A DNA stretch of 18,276 nt, taken from assembly GCA_030689875.1 (NCBI GenBank), contig JAUYHR010000196.1:1-18276 (forward strand), written 5' to 3'. Of this stretch, positions 5,606 to 12,824 are shown in pieces (the first letter of the stretch is position 1; the number at the start of each line of letters is the position of its first letter). The notes under the pieces were generated by a model. It saw nothing but the letters and a program-made list of their open reading frames with translations, had not been told where the DNA came from and did no database searches. A program made the position numbers and the translations under genes. The DNA comes from Nanobdellota archaeon (lineage in GTDB: Archaea; Nanobdellota; Nanobdellia; Pacearchaeales; GW2011-AR1).

Positions 5606-5614
5606 ATTTATAAG
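5606..5614 (+). promoter_or_regulatory. TATA box of the propeller gene
   Basis: ATTTATAAG is centred about 33 bases before ATG 5643. Transcription is expected to start near 5636, which lies past an upstream in-frame TTG at 5622. This supports the ATG as start. Confidence 0.5.
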
Positions 5615-5642
5615 GGCTTATTTGTTAATAATATTCTATAAA

Positions 5643-6914
5643 ATGAACCTTGAAAAATTAATTAACAAAGGGAAAAAATTTGGAGTGGCTTTAGGAACAA
5701 GTCTGGTTTTATTGGCTAATGCCGGCTATCAAAATAACAACGCTTACTCTCAGTCAGTTAAAGAGACTTCGCCAGTCCAAGAAATAAAAACTTTTGGATT
5801 CCCCGAAAAAGATTTAAAAGTAATTGAAATTCCTTTCTGGAGAATTGCATACAGCGAAGGAATCACCGCTGAGTTGGATATTTCAGGAAATAATAAAGTT
5901 ATAGTTTTTGAACACAGACAAGAAGAAAAAAGCGATATTTTTTTGGCTAACATTGGAAGCGAAGAAGCCATAAAACTTGATTTAGGGCCCGGATTCCATA
6001 GAGAACCTTCTATTGACTATCGCGGGAGAAAGATTGTTTTTAGTTCTAAAACACTTGATTCTGAAGAAGAAATTTATCTTGCAGATTTGGATAAAATGAA
6101 ACTTATAAATCTTTCAAATCATCCGGACGCAGATTTTCAGCCAAGCATAGATGACAATGGAGAAAAAGTTATTTTTACAAGTGAAAGAAATAAAAAATCA
6201 GAAATTTATCTTGTTCAGCTTAAAAAATCAAAGCCGGAAAAATTGATTAATTTTTCAAATGATAAAAAAAGCTGGTATTATTTTCCACAAATTAGCGGCA
6301 ACGGAAAAAAGGTTGTTTATGCCAAAGAAGACGCCAGACAAAGCATATGGGTAAAAGAAACTGAAAACCCGTATGAAGAAAAACTTCTGGAAGAAAACCA
6401 CAACTCTTGGTATATGGATCCGCAAATTAGCAGAGACGGAACCAGAATAGCCTGGACCAGAGTTAAAAAACAAGAATCATCTAATAAAAAAAAGGTTTTT
6501 CTGGCCGACATTGTCACAGGAGATAATTTTGAAATTTCCAACGGAGAAAATAGCGAAAGACCGAGTATAAGCGCAAACGGCGAATACATAGCCTGGCTGG
6601 AAGGTTCAGCTATTATAGGAGAATACGAAATTAAAGTACAGGATACAAAAACAAGAAAAATAGAAAAATTAGGAATTTCTCTTCCTTCCGGACTTTTAAA
6701 AAATGAGTATCTTTTTAAAGAAGGAGTTCAAAGCACAAACCACTTTTTTAGAATATCTCCGGACGGAAAGTTTCTTGGCATTTTCCTGCCACATGAATCG
6801 GGAGCAATTTATGGAATAGGAAATCCGCATGAAGAACCGGGTCTAATGTATACCGTAGATGAAAAAGAGATTAAAGATCCAAAAAAGAAAGAATCTTTAT
6901 ATGGAGATGATTAA
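5643..6914 (+). CDS. Exported PD40/TolB-like beta-propeller protein
   Basis: A 423-residue protein with an N-terminal signal peptide: basic start (MNLEKLINKGKKFG), hydrophobic core VALGTSLVLLANA, then a polar mature start GYQNNNAYSQ. The rest is built of repeated propeller blades of the PD40/TolB type, each with a 'G.KVVFxSxR...EIYL' pattern: ISGNNKVIVFEH, YRGRKIVFSSKT, DNGEKVIFTSER, GNGKKVVYAKED, RDGTRIAWTRVK, ANGEYIAWLEG and SPDGKFLGIFL. The blades alternate with 'xxPSIDDNG'-like turns. Such propellers bind ligands or proteins at the cell surface; the partner is unknown. In-frame TTG 5622 would add seven residues but precedes the expected transcription start. Likely a single-gene unit with its own TATA box. 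Confidence 0.88.
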   Translation: MNLEKLINKGKKFGVALGTSLVLLANAGYQNNNAYSQSVKETSPVQEIKTFGFPEKDLKVIEIPFWRIAYSEGITAELDISGNNKVIVFEHRQEEKSDIFLANIGSEEAIKLDLGPGFHREPSIDYRGRKIVFSSKTLDSEEEIYLADLDKMKLINLSNHPDADFQPSIDDNGEKVIFTSERNKKSEIYLVQLKKSKPEKLINFSNDKKSWYYFPQISGNGKKVVYAKEDARQSIWVKETENPYEEKLLEENHNSWYMDPQISRDGTRIAWTRVKKQESSNKKKVFLADIVTGDNFEISNGENSERPSISANGEYIAWLEGSAIIGEYEIKVQDTKTRKIEKLGISLPSGLLKNEYLFKEGVQSTNHFFRISPDGKFLGIFLPHESGAIYGIGNPHEEPGLMYTVDEKEIKDPKKKESLYGDD

Positions 6915-6943
6915 ATATTTTATTTAAATCCATCTTATAAAAA

Positions 6944-6951
6944 TCTATAAA
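6944..6951 (+). promoter_or_regulatory. TATA box for the leader ORF/AlbA_2 gene
   Basis: CTATAAAC is centred about 26 bases before the ATG of the short leader ORF (6973). The message should therefore begin at or next to that ATG and not at the main gene start. Confidence 0.5.
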
Positions 6952-6972
6952 CCTCTTCTTCTATTATTTTTT

Positions 6973-7035
6973 ATGAAATTTAAACGGGAACAAAAAATAG
7001 GAAATTTTTTGACAAAATTTCAAGAGGAACTATGA
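6973..7035 (+). CDS. Possible 20-aa leader ORF overlapping the next start codon
   Basis: ATG at 6973 opens a 20-codon frame, a lysine-rich peptide starting MKFKREQK, ending in TGA at 7033-7035 that overlaps the next gene's ATG (7032) as ATGA. Its first 12 bases (ATGAAATTTAAA) are repeated exactly at the main start, so both proteins begin MKFK. The TATA box lies about 26 bases upstream of this ORF. A translated leader that couples to the main gene is plausible; it could instead be a 59-base untranslated leader containing a chance frame. Confidence 0.35.
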   Translation: MKFKREQKIGNFLTKFQEEL

Positions 7036-8123
7036 AATTTAAAGGCGTCCAAAAATATCTAACCTTTGCAATAAAATTAATCTTGATTTTATCAATAATC
7101 AACGCTGTTTCAAATCATCTCTGGTATATTATGTCAACAAATATTTTTCTGTTAATTTTAATGTTTATTCCGCAGATAGTAAAGAGGTATCAGATAAAAA
7201 TTCCTGCAGAATTTGAGTGGACGCTGTTGGTTTTTGTGGTTTTTACACTTTTCCTCGGTAAAATCAGCGGAATTATTGTTCCTATATTTTTCGGGATTGC
7301 AATCGCGATGATAGGATTTATGATTTTGGCAATTCTTTATTCAAATAATCAGATAAAAAAAGATTATTTTCTAATAATTTTATTTACATTTAGTTTCACG
7401 ATAACCTTTGGATTTCTTCTTGAACTCTTGAAATATTATTTGAAGATATTTTTAGAACAGGAGATAAGCCTCGGAATTTACAAATTTTCTATGCAAAACA
7501 TGACTTTTGTAATAATTGGGGCAGCAATAGCCTCAATAATCGGATACATTTATATGAGCTCAGAAAAAGGAGTGATTAGGCAGGCTGTAAAAAAAATCAT
7601 GGAAGAAAACCCAAAATTATTTTTAAATAAAAACAATTCTTCAGACGAAATTTTAGAATTAATAAAAAATAAGGAAAGCGAAGAAATAGAATTTAAATCA
7701 ACTTTAAGGACAAATCTTCATACAAATGAATTTGACAAAAAAATGGAATTTTCTGCATTAAAAACAATTTCTGCTTTTCTAAATTCAAACGGCGGAACTT
7801 TATTGCTCGGGATTACTGATGAAGGCAAGATTTTGGGAATAGAACATGATAAATTTCCAGACACAGATAAATTTAATTTGTATTTGATAAGCTTGATAAA
7901 AGAAAGAATTGGAAAAAAACATTTTCATTTAATAGAAATTAAAAATAATTTAATTGAACATAGAACAATTATAAAGCTCAGTTGCAAGAAAAGCAAAAAT
8001 CCTGTTTTCTTGAAATCAGATTTAAATGAAGAAGAATTTTATATAAGAATGGGTCCGTCAAGCGTGCAATTAAAAGGAAGCGAACTGGTGGAATATGTGA
8101 AAAGAAAATTTAAAGAGGGTTAA
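7032..8123 (+). CDS. Membrane-anchored Schlafen AlbA_2 domain protein
   Basis: A 363-residue protein. Residues 1-180 hold about five or six hydrophobic helices (for example IKLILILSIINAV, IFLLILMFIPQIV, LLVFVVFTLFLG, FFGIAIAMIGFMILAILY, FLIILFTFSFTITFGFLL, FVIIGAAIASIIGYIYM). Residues about 210-350 form a Schlafen AlbA_2 domain: ESEEIEFKSTLR, then a helix reading KTISAFLNSNGGTLLLGITDEG, then ILGIEHD and the C-terminal FYIRMGPSSVQL. The AlbA_2 fold is linked to nucleic-acid binding or cleavage and to NTP-dependent regulators; in this protein it would face the cytoplasm. The start at 7032 is supported by an AGAGGA ribosome-binding site at 7023-7028, one of the few visible here. No partner gene identified; a defence or signalling role is speculation. 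Confidence 0.87.
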   Translation: MKFKGVQKYLTFAIKLILILSIINAVSNHLWYIMSTNIFLLILMFIPQIVKRYQIKIPAEFEWTLLVFVVFTLFLGKISGIIVPIFFGIAIAMIGFMILAILYSNNQIKKDYFLIILFTFSFTITFGFLLELLKYYLKIFLEQEISLGIYKFSMQNMTFVIIGAAIASIIGYIYMSSEKGVIRQAVKKIMEENPKLFLNKNNSSDEILELIKNKESEEIEFKSTLRTNLHTNEFDKKMEFSALKTISAFLNSNGGTLLLGITDEGKILGIEHDKFPDTDKFNLYLISLIKERIGKKHFHLIEIKNNLIEHRTIIKLSCKKSKNPVFLKSDLNEEEFYIRMGPSSVQLKGSELVEYVKRKFKEG

Positions 8124-8125
8124 TC

Positions 8126-8141
8126 ATTCTTTTAAAAGAAT
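8126..8141. terminator. 16-bp perfect palindrome after the AlbA_2 gene
   Basis: ATTCTTTTAAAAGAAT is a perfect palindrome two bases after the stop codon of the upstream gene. It could form a weak hairpin or bind a dimeric protein. Its A-T content makes a chance or terminator-like role equally possible. Confidence 0.35.
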
Positions 8142-8222
8142 AAAAACCCGCATTTATATTTTTCAAAAAATATCTTATAATGTATATATTAAGAAATATA
8201 TATTAAACTATTATCTTAGATA

Positions 8223-8253
8223 CCTTTATAAATGAAAATTGCCCTTTATAAAT
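8223..8253 (+). promoter_or_regulatory. Twin TATA boxes of tbp, 20 bp apart
   Basis: CCTTTATAAAT occurs exactly at 8223-8233 and 8243-8253. The first is placed to start transcription near 8254, a few bases before ATG 8261. The second lies over that predicted start and is too close to the ATG to drive a complete message. Just upstream, TATATATT (8183-8190) and AATATATA (8195-8202) form an inverted repeat. Confidence 0.7.
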
Positions 8254-8260
8254 CAGGAAA

Positions 8261-8818
8261 ATGACCAAAACTTCAGCATATAAAATTCAAAACATCGTCG
8301 CAACTGCTTCTTTGGGAAAGCCCGTTCCTCTGACAAAACTTGCAAGAACACAGCCAAATACAGAATATAATCCGGAAACTTTTCCGGGGCTTGTTTTAAG
8401 AGTAAAGGAGCCAAAATCAGCTGTTCTTGTTTTCTCGTCGGGAAATTTAGTCTGCACAGGAACAAAATCAACTACTCAAGTCAGGCAGGTTATCAACGCG
8501 GTGATAAAACAGCTAAAAAAAATAAATGTAAAAATTACGGGAAAGCCAAAAATTACTGTTCAAAATATTGTCGCATCAGGAACAATTGATTTAAAACTTA
8601 ACTTAAATTTTATGGCGCTTGAAATGGAAAATACAGAATACGAGCCAGAGCAATTTCCCGGTTTAGTTTATAAATTAGTTAAACCAACAGCCACTTTTCT
8701 TTTATTTTCAAACGGAAAACTGGTTTGCACAGGAACAAAAAACAAAGACCAGCTTGAAGACAGCATGAGACAGCTTTTAAAGAATGTTAAAACTGCATTA
8801 AAAAATTACAAACAATAA
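8261..8818 (+). CDS. tbp: TATA-box-binding protein (TBP)
   Basis: General archaeal transcription factor that bends the TATA box and recruits TFB and RNA polymerase. The 185-residue protein has the two direct repeats of the saddle: repeat 1 (about 7-92) with YKIQNIVATASLG, EYNPETFPGLVLRV and VLVFSSGNLVCTGTKS; repeat 2 (about 97-180) with ITVQNIVASGTIDLKL, EYEPEQFPGLVYKL and FLLFSNGKLVCTGTKN. The paired phenylalanines that intercalate DNA are present. Length is typical for an archaeal TBP; no acidic tail, the end being basic (KNVKTALKNYKQ). Its promoter has two identical TATA boxes, which could make it respond to its own product. It ends five bases before the convergent gene 8824-9156. Confidence 0.98.
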   Translation: MTKTSAYKIQNIVATASLGKPVPLTKLARTQPNTEYNPETFPGLVLRVKEPKSAVLVFSSGNLVCTGTKSTTQVRQVINAVIKQLKKINVKITGKPKITVQNIVASGTIDLKLNLNFMALEMENTEYEPEQFPGLVYKLVKPTATFLLFSNGKLVCTGTKNKDQLEDSMRQLLKNVKTALKNYKQ

Positions 8819-8823
8819 TTAAT

Positions 8824-9156
8824 TTAATTATCAGAAGGATCATATTTTTTTTTATCTTGGCGGACTGAATCTAAATAAAATTTTTGAATATTTTTTTCTC
8901 CAAACAAGTCATCCGCTCCTTCCGCAAGAAGACTTAAGTCTTTCCTTACAATGAAATATGCATCAAAATGTCTTTTAGGTCTTTTAGACTTTGGGCAATT
9001 CCGAATGTAATTTTCAGCCATAGAATTTGTAAGATTAATGGCAGATACAGCGTCTTTCTCAAAGCAAATTTCCCGCAAAACATACTTAAGATAATCGGGA
9101 GACGGTTCATCATCTTCATTCTTCATTTGCTCAATTGAAGTTTTGTAGTTTGTCAT
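8824..9156 (-). CDS. Hypothetical protein, 110 aa, paralogue of its upstream neighbour
   Basis: I do not recognise a named family. The 110-residue soluble protein is predicted helical and highly charged. It aligns along its length with the product of 9158-9490: LREICFEKD with LHQIYFSNN, INLTNSMAENY with NEIVNSLTAYY, KDLSLLAEGADDLF with KDLNDYSEGSDKFF, and NIQKFYLDSV with NIQGFFKNV. The shared core is roughly L..I.F...(12).NS(L/M)...Y...(about 15).KDL..(8).EG(A/S)D..F. The start ATG (9154-9156) follows the stop of the upstream paralogue by one base (TAA-A-ATG), so the two form an operon. Both being 110 residues supports duplication followed by divergence. Confidence 0.75.
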   Translation of the reverse strand: MTNYKTSIEQMKNEDDEPSPDYLKYVLREICFEKDAVSAINLTNSMAENYIRNCPKSKRPKRHFDAYFIVRKDLSLLAEGADDLFGEKNIQKFYLDSVRQDKKKYDPSDN

Positions 9157-9157
9157 T

Positions 9158-9490
9158 TTAATTGAACGTTCTTTCTATAACATTTTTGAAAAACCCCTGA
9201 ATATTGTCTTTTTTATCTTTAAGCTTAAAAAATTTATCAGAACCTTCAGAATAATCATTTAAATCTTTTAATGCTTTTTTAAAAGCTTCTTGGTGAACAA
9301 GCTTTTCATGTCTGCAGTAATAAGCTGTTAAACTATTCACAATCTCATTAATTTTTCCTGAATTATTTGAAAAATAGATCTGATGAAGCGCAGACCTAAA
9401 TTCCTGTTTATGAGGAAGAAGATTAGTGTTATCACTAATTTCAATCTTTTGAATTAGATAATCAGGGTAATTATAATCATATTTTATCAT
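9158..9490 (-). CDS. Hypothetical protein, 110 aa, first of a paralogous pair
   Basis: First gene of a two-gene minus-strand unit; the paralogue at 8824-9156 starts one base after its stop. The protein is soluble and rich in Lys, Asn and Asp. Features: a tyrosine-rich N-terminus (MIKYDYNYPDYL), then a helix around SALHQIYF, INEIVNSLTAYYCRHEKLVH and ALKDLNDYSEGSDKFFKLKD. No membrane segment, zinc site or known catalytic motif is visible. A TTTAAA-type TATA box lies about 25 bases upstream (near 9513-9520 on the minus strand), fitting a nearly leaderless message from ATG 9490. It is divergent from mcm; the stretch between (9491-9695) holds promoter elements and a leader ORF for mcm. Function unknown. 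Confidence 0.76.
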   Translation of the reverse strand: MIKYDYNYPDYLIQKIEISDNTNLLPHKQEFRSALHQIYFSNNSGKINEIVNSLTAYYCRHEKLVHQEAFKKALKDLNDYSEGSDKFFKLKDKKDNIQGFFKNVIERTFN

Positions 9491-9610
9491 AATAATTGTA
9501 TGTAAACAATCTTTTTAAATCTTTCTAATAATCGCCCCTAAAAAAGGACAACCCATGTTAAATTAACCTTTGAATTGTATAATTTAAAACTACTTAAGAA
9601 TATATAGAAA

Positions 9611-9619
9611 TCTATAAAA
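9611..9619 (+). promoter_or_regulatory. Likely TATA box upstream of mcm leader ORF
   Basis: TCTATAAAA is centred about 32 bases before ATG 9647 of a short leader ORF. A second TATA-like CTTATAAAAT (9634-9643) could start a transcript near 9665, still ahead of the mcm ATG at 9696, so two starts are possible: with and without the leader ORF start. Confidence 0.45.
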
Positions 9620-9646
9620 AGAAATTTTAATATCTTATAAAATAAA

Positions 9647-9694
9647 ATGGATAAAGAAAACAGGAAGTTTTCATGCATTTCAATAGGAAATTAA
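9647..9694 (+). CDS. Possible 15-aa leader ORF before mcm
   Basis: ATG 9647 opens a 15-codon frame (MDKENRKFSCISIGN) ending in TAA at 9692-9694; after one base the mcm ATG follows (TAA-A-ATG). The predicted transcription start from the 9611 TATA box lies only a few bases before this ATG. Termination at TAA would release ribosomes exactly at the mcm start. Could be chance in AT-rich DNA, but the AlbA_2 gene at 7032 has the same arrangement. Confidence 0.35.
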   Translation: MDKENRKFSCISIGN

Positions 9695-9695
9695 A

Positions 9696-11756
9696 ATGGA
9701 AGAAAATGAATTCACAGAAGAGGAAATTCCAAAAGAGATAGATACAAGAAAAAATAAACAAGAAGATTTGTTAATCGAAGCAAAAAACTTCTTTGAAGCG
9801 CATAAGAAAGAATTATTAGAATCAAGAAGAAAAGGAAGCAATGTTGTTTTTTTGGATTTTGAAAGTCTGATAAAATTTTCAAAAATGCTTTCGGACGAAA
9901 TTCTTGAAGACCCGGAAGAAGCATTAAGAATTTTTGAACAGGCAATTGAGCAGTCTCCGTTAATTGACAGCGTCAGAATTAGGTTAAAAAATCTTCCAAA
10001 ATCTCAGACAGTAAAAATAAGAAATATTCGTTCAAAACACTTAAATGAAATGATTGTAGTTGAAGGAATTATTAGGCAGGCTTCGGATGTTCAACCGCAG
10101 GTAGTAAATGCAAAATTTGAATGTCCAAGCTGTGGAACAATTATTCAAGTTTTGCAGATAGAAAAAAAATTCAGAGAGCCGTTAAGATGTTCTTGCGGAA
10201 GAAAAGGAGGATTTAAATTAATTTCAAAAGAAATGGTGGATGTTCAGAGATTGATAGTGGAAGAGGCTCATGAATCTCTTTCAGGAGGCGAGCAGCCAAA
10301 AAAAATAAATGTTTTTGTAAAGGAAGATTTAGTTGAACCAAAGATGGAGGAAAAAACTACCCCTGGAAGCAGAGTGAGGGTCATTGGAGTTTTGAAAGAA
10401 GTTGCAGTTACTTTGCCGACGGGTGGCCTTTCAACAAGATTTGGATTAGCAATTGAAGCAAATAATTTAATTCCTTTAGAAGAAACATTTGAAGAAGTTG
10501 AAATGAATGACGAAGACGAAAGACAAATTTTGGAGTTGTCGCAGATTCCAAATATTTTTGATAAATTAGCAGAAAGTATTGCGCCGAGCGTCTGGGGTTA
10601 TGAAGAAATAAAAAAATCACTGATTTTACAATTGTTTGGAGGAGTTAAAAAAGAATTGTCAGATGGTTCAAATCAGCGAGGGGATATTCACATTTTATTA
10701 GTTGGCGACCCTGGTGTTGCTAAAAGTGTAATCTTGGGATTTATGTCAAAAATCGCCCCAAAAGGAAGATATGTCGTCGGTAAATCTACTTCAGGAGCAG
10801 GATTAACTGCAACGGTTGTCCGTGATGATTATTTGAGAGGATGGGCTTTAGAAGCAGGCGCAATGGTGCTGGCGAATAAAGGTTTGGTTTGTATAGATGA
10901 ATTAGAAAAAATGGACCCTCAAGATAGAAGCGCGATGCATGAAGCAATGGAACAGCAAACGGTTACAATTAGCAAAGCAAATGTTCAGGCGTCATTAAAA
11001 GCAGAAACTTCTGTGTTGGCTGCAGCAAATCCAAAATTTGGAAGATTTGATCCTTACCAACCAATTGCTCAGCAAATTGATCTTCCTCCGACGTTAATAA
11101 ATCGTTTTGATATAATCTTTACATTAAAGGACATACCAAATAGAACAAAAGATGCAAGAATCGCAACCCATGTTTTATCAGAACACACAAAAGAAACAGA
11201 AACTCTTCTTATATCAAGAGATTTGCTTAGAAAATATGTTGCATATTCAAAACAAAGAATAAAACCCGTGTTGACTAAAGAAGCAATAGAAGAATTAAAA
11301 AATTTTTATGTAGAACTAAGAAATAAACCTGTCTCTTCTGAAAGCGCAATAAGGCCAATTCCAATTTCTGCGAGACAGTTGCAGGCATTAGTTAGAATGT
11401 CTGAAGCAGCTGCAAAAGTCCGTCTCAGCGAGAGTGTTTCAAAACAAGATGCCCAGCAGTCAATTGAAATTATGAAATATTATCTTATGCGGGTTGGTTT
11501 TGATTATGAATCTCAGACTTTTGATATTGACAGGATTGGTTCTGGATTTTCGCACTCTCAAAGAAGCAGGATTTTCAGTGTTAAAGAAACAATTATTGCG
11601 CTCTCAAGCAGAATGGGAAAAGAAATTCCAATTGAAGAAATTAAAAATGATTTAAAAGATAAAATGAAAGAAAATGATATTGACGAAGCAATTGAAAAAT
11701 TAATTCAGAGCAATGAAATATACCGACCAAAGCACGGGTATATCGGAGTGTTTTGA
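9696..11756 (+). CDS. mcm: Replicative DNA helicase MCM
   Basis: Archaeal replicative helicase, acting as a hexameric ring that unwinds DNA 3' to 5'. The 686-residue protein has the usual order. The N-terminal region has a zinc site CPSCG...CSCG (C143, C146, C165, C167). The AAA+ core has Walker A GDPGVAKS (337-344), the GKSTSGAGLTA pore/hairpin region (362-372), Walker B LVCIDE (397-402), sensor-1 AAAN (442-445), and the arginine finger in LINRFDIIF (R470). The C-terminus is a winged helix (ISRDLLRKYV... to KHGYIGVF). No intein splits the ATPase site, a common insertion point in archaeal mcm. Length is typical. It is preceded by a 15-codon leader ORF and followed by an unknown gene and an RPA-like gene, a replication neighbourhood. 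Confidence 0.98.
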   Translation: MEENEFTEEEIPKEIDTRKNKQEDLLIEAKNFFEAHKKELLESRRKGSNVVFLDFESLIKFSKMLSDEILEDPEEALRIFEQAIEQSPLIDSVRIRLKNLPKSQTVKIRNIRSKHLNEMIVVEGIIRQASDVQPQVVNAKFECPSCGTIIQVLQIEKKFREPLRCSCGRKGGFKLISKEMVDVQRLIVEEAHESLSGGEQPKKINVFVKEDLVEPKMEEKTTPGSRVRVIGVLKEVAVTLPTGGLSTRFGLAIEANNLIPLEETFEEVEMNDEDERQILELSQIPNIFDKLAESIAPSVWGYEEIKKSLILQLFGGVKKELSDGSNQRGDIHILLVGDPGVAKSVILGFMSKIAPKGRYVVGKSTSGAGLTATVVRDDYLRGWALEAGAMVLANKGLVCIDELEKMDPQDRSAMHEAMEQQTVTISKANVQASLKAETSVLAAANPKFGRFDPYQPIAQQIDLPPTLINRFDIIFTLKDIPNRTKDARIATHVLSEHTKETETLLISRDLLRKYVAYSKQRIKPVLTKEAIEELKNFYVELRNKPVSSESAIRPIPISARQLQALVRMSEAAAKVRLSESVSKQDAQQSIEIMKYYLMRVGFDYESQTFDIDRIGSGFSHSQRSRIFSVKETIIALSSRMGKEIPIEEIKNDLKDKMKENDIDEAIEKLIQSNEIYRPKHGYIGVF

Positions 11757-11822
11757 CTTTGACAAACTTTTTATTATTTTTATTAATCGCGAAGGCAAGG
11801 CACGACGCAGGAGTGTTTTAAA

Positions 11823-12095
11823 ATGGGTTACAAACATTTTTGGATAACAAATCCTCAAACAAAAACAGAGGGTTATTGTGTTAATTCAGATGGGGCATTA
11901 AATAAACTTACAATAAAATATGAAAATGTGTGGTTAAGTTACAATGAAATCAGAAAAATATTAAACTTGAAAACAAAAGAAGAAAAATATGAATTGTGCG
12001 ATAAATTATTCAATAAAAAATTTCCCCAATCAAAAAAAGACATAAAAGAAGTACCTAAACGAAAACAATCTAAACTTGAAAAATTATTTCCGTGA
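11823..12095 (+). CDS. Hypothetical basic protein between mcm and RPA-like gene
   Basis: A 90-residue protein I cannot assign. It begins MGYKHFWITNPQTKTEGYC, has a central strand-like KLTIKYENVWLSYNEIRKIL, and ends in a strongly basic tail (PKRKQSKLEKLFP). Its C-terminal QSKLEKLFP is loosely like a PCNA-interacting QxxLxxFF peptide, but is missing the aromatic pair, so this is only a suggestion. It lies 66 bases after mcm and 39 bases before the RPA-like gene, same strand, which makes a replication or repair link plausible. The gap upstream carries a GC-rich patch (11790-11812) unlike its surroundings. The ATG at 11823 was chosen as the first in frame. Confidence 0.68.
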   Translation: MGYKHFWITNPQTKTEGYCVNSDGALNKLTIKYENVWLSYNEIRKILNLKTKEEKYELCDKLFNKKFPQSKKDIKEVPKRKQSKLEKLFP

Positions 12096-12103
12096 ATATA
12101 AGA

Positions 12104-12112
12104 TTTTATAAA
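12104..12112 (+). promoter_or_regulatory. TATA box of the RPA-like gene
   Basis: TTTTATAAA is centred about 27 bases before ATG 12135, giving a leaderless message. The RPA-like gene may therefore be transcribed separately from mcm. Confidence 0.5.
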
Positions 12113-12134
12113 CAAATTAAAATTAATATTAAAA

Positions 12135-12767
12135 ATGATAGAACAGCAATTTAAGCGAAATATTGCATATAAATTAAGAATCGGGGATATATTAATAGGA
12201 AAACCAATTCTTAATCAGGAAAAATTCCAATTTCTTGAACTTGGAAATAAAAAAATAGTAAGAGTAAATGTCATTGGGAATATTGTTGATAAATACCAGA
12301 GTGAAGGAGAAAAAAAATATATTTTTTTAACATTAGATGACGGCTCAGGGCAAATACACCTAAAAGCTTTTGGAGACGATGCAGAAAAATTCAAAGAAGT
12401 TCAGCGCGGAGAAACTGCGCTGGTAATTGGATTAATTAGGTGCTGGAATAATGAAACTTACATTTCTCCTGAAATAATAAAAGAAAAAAACCCAAAATAT
12501 TTGCTTATAAGAAAACTTGAATTAGAAAAACAGCGAGTAGAATCTTCAGAAGATAAACCTCTTGCAAAAGAGCAGATAAAAGCCCTGAAAGACATAATTC
12601 TTGATAAGATAAAAGATTCTGAAAAAGATGGAGGCATTGAAACAGAAAAAATAGTTGCAGAAATAAGAGATGTCTCGTCTGAAATAATTAATCAGGAAAT
12701 ACAAAAACTTCTTGAAGAAGGAATGATTTTTGAGCCTCGTCCCGGAAAGGTTAGATATTTGGGATGA
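12135..12767 (+). CDS. RPA32-like single-strand DNA-binding protein (OB fold + winged helix)
   Basis: A 210-residue protein. Residues about 30-120 form an OB fold: VRVNVIGNIVDKYQ (43-56), KKYIFLTLDDGSGQIHLKAFGDDAEKF (first strands and the typical 'DDGSGxIxLxxF' turn), then ETALVIGLIRCWNNETYISPEII. Residues about 140-208 form a winged helix (IKALKDIILDKI, GIETEKIVAEI, INQEIQKLLEEGMIFEPRPGKVRYLG). This domain pair is that of RPA32-type subunits of archaeal/eukaryotic replication protein A, which coat single-stranded DNA and recruit partners through the winged helix. It sits near mcm, in keeping with replication. No larger RPA subunit lies in the window. Assignment of fold is strong, subunit type likely. 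Confidence 0.87.
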   Translation: MIEQQFKRNIAYKLRIGDILIGKPILNQEKFQFLELGNKKIVRVNVIGNIVDKYQSEGEKKYIFLTLDDGSGQIHLKAFGDDAEKFKEVQRGETALVIGLIRCWNNETYISPEIIKEKNPKYLLIRKLELEKQRVESSEDKPLAKEQIKALKDIILDKIKDSEKDGGIETEKIVAEIRDVSSEIINQEIQKLLEEGMIFEPRPGKVRYLG

Positions 12768-12824
12768 AAAAATAAAACAGAAAAAATTTTAATCATTGAT
12801 AAGAAAATCCAACCATAAAAATTA

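Noticed and set aside
9696..11756. Intein in mcm
   Set aside because: The Walker A region and the rest of the ATPase core are continuous and the protein has normal length.
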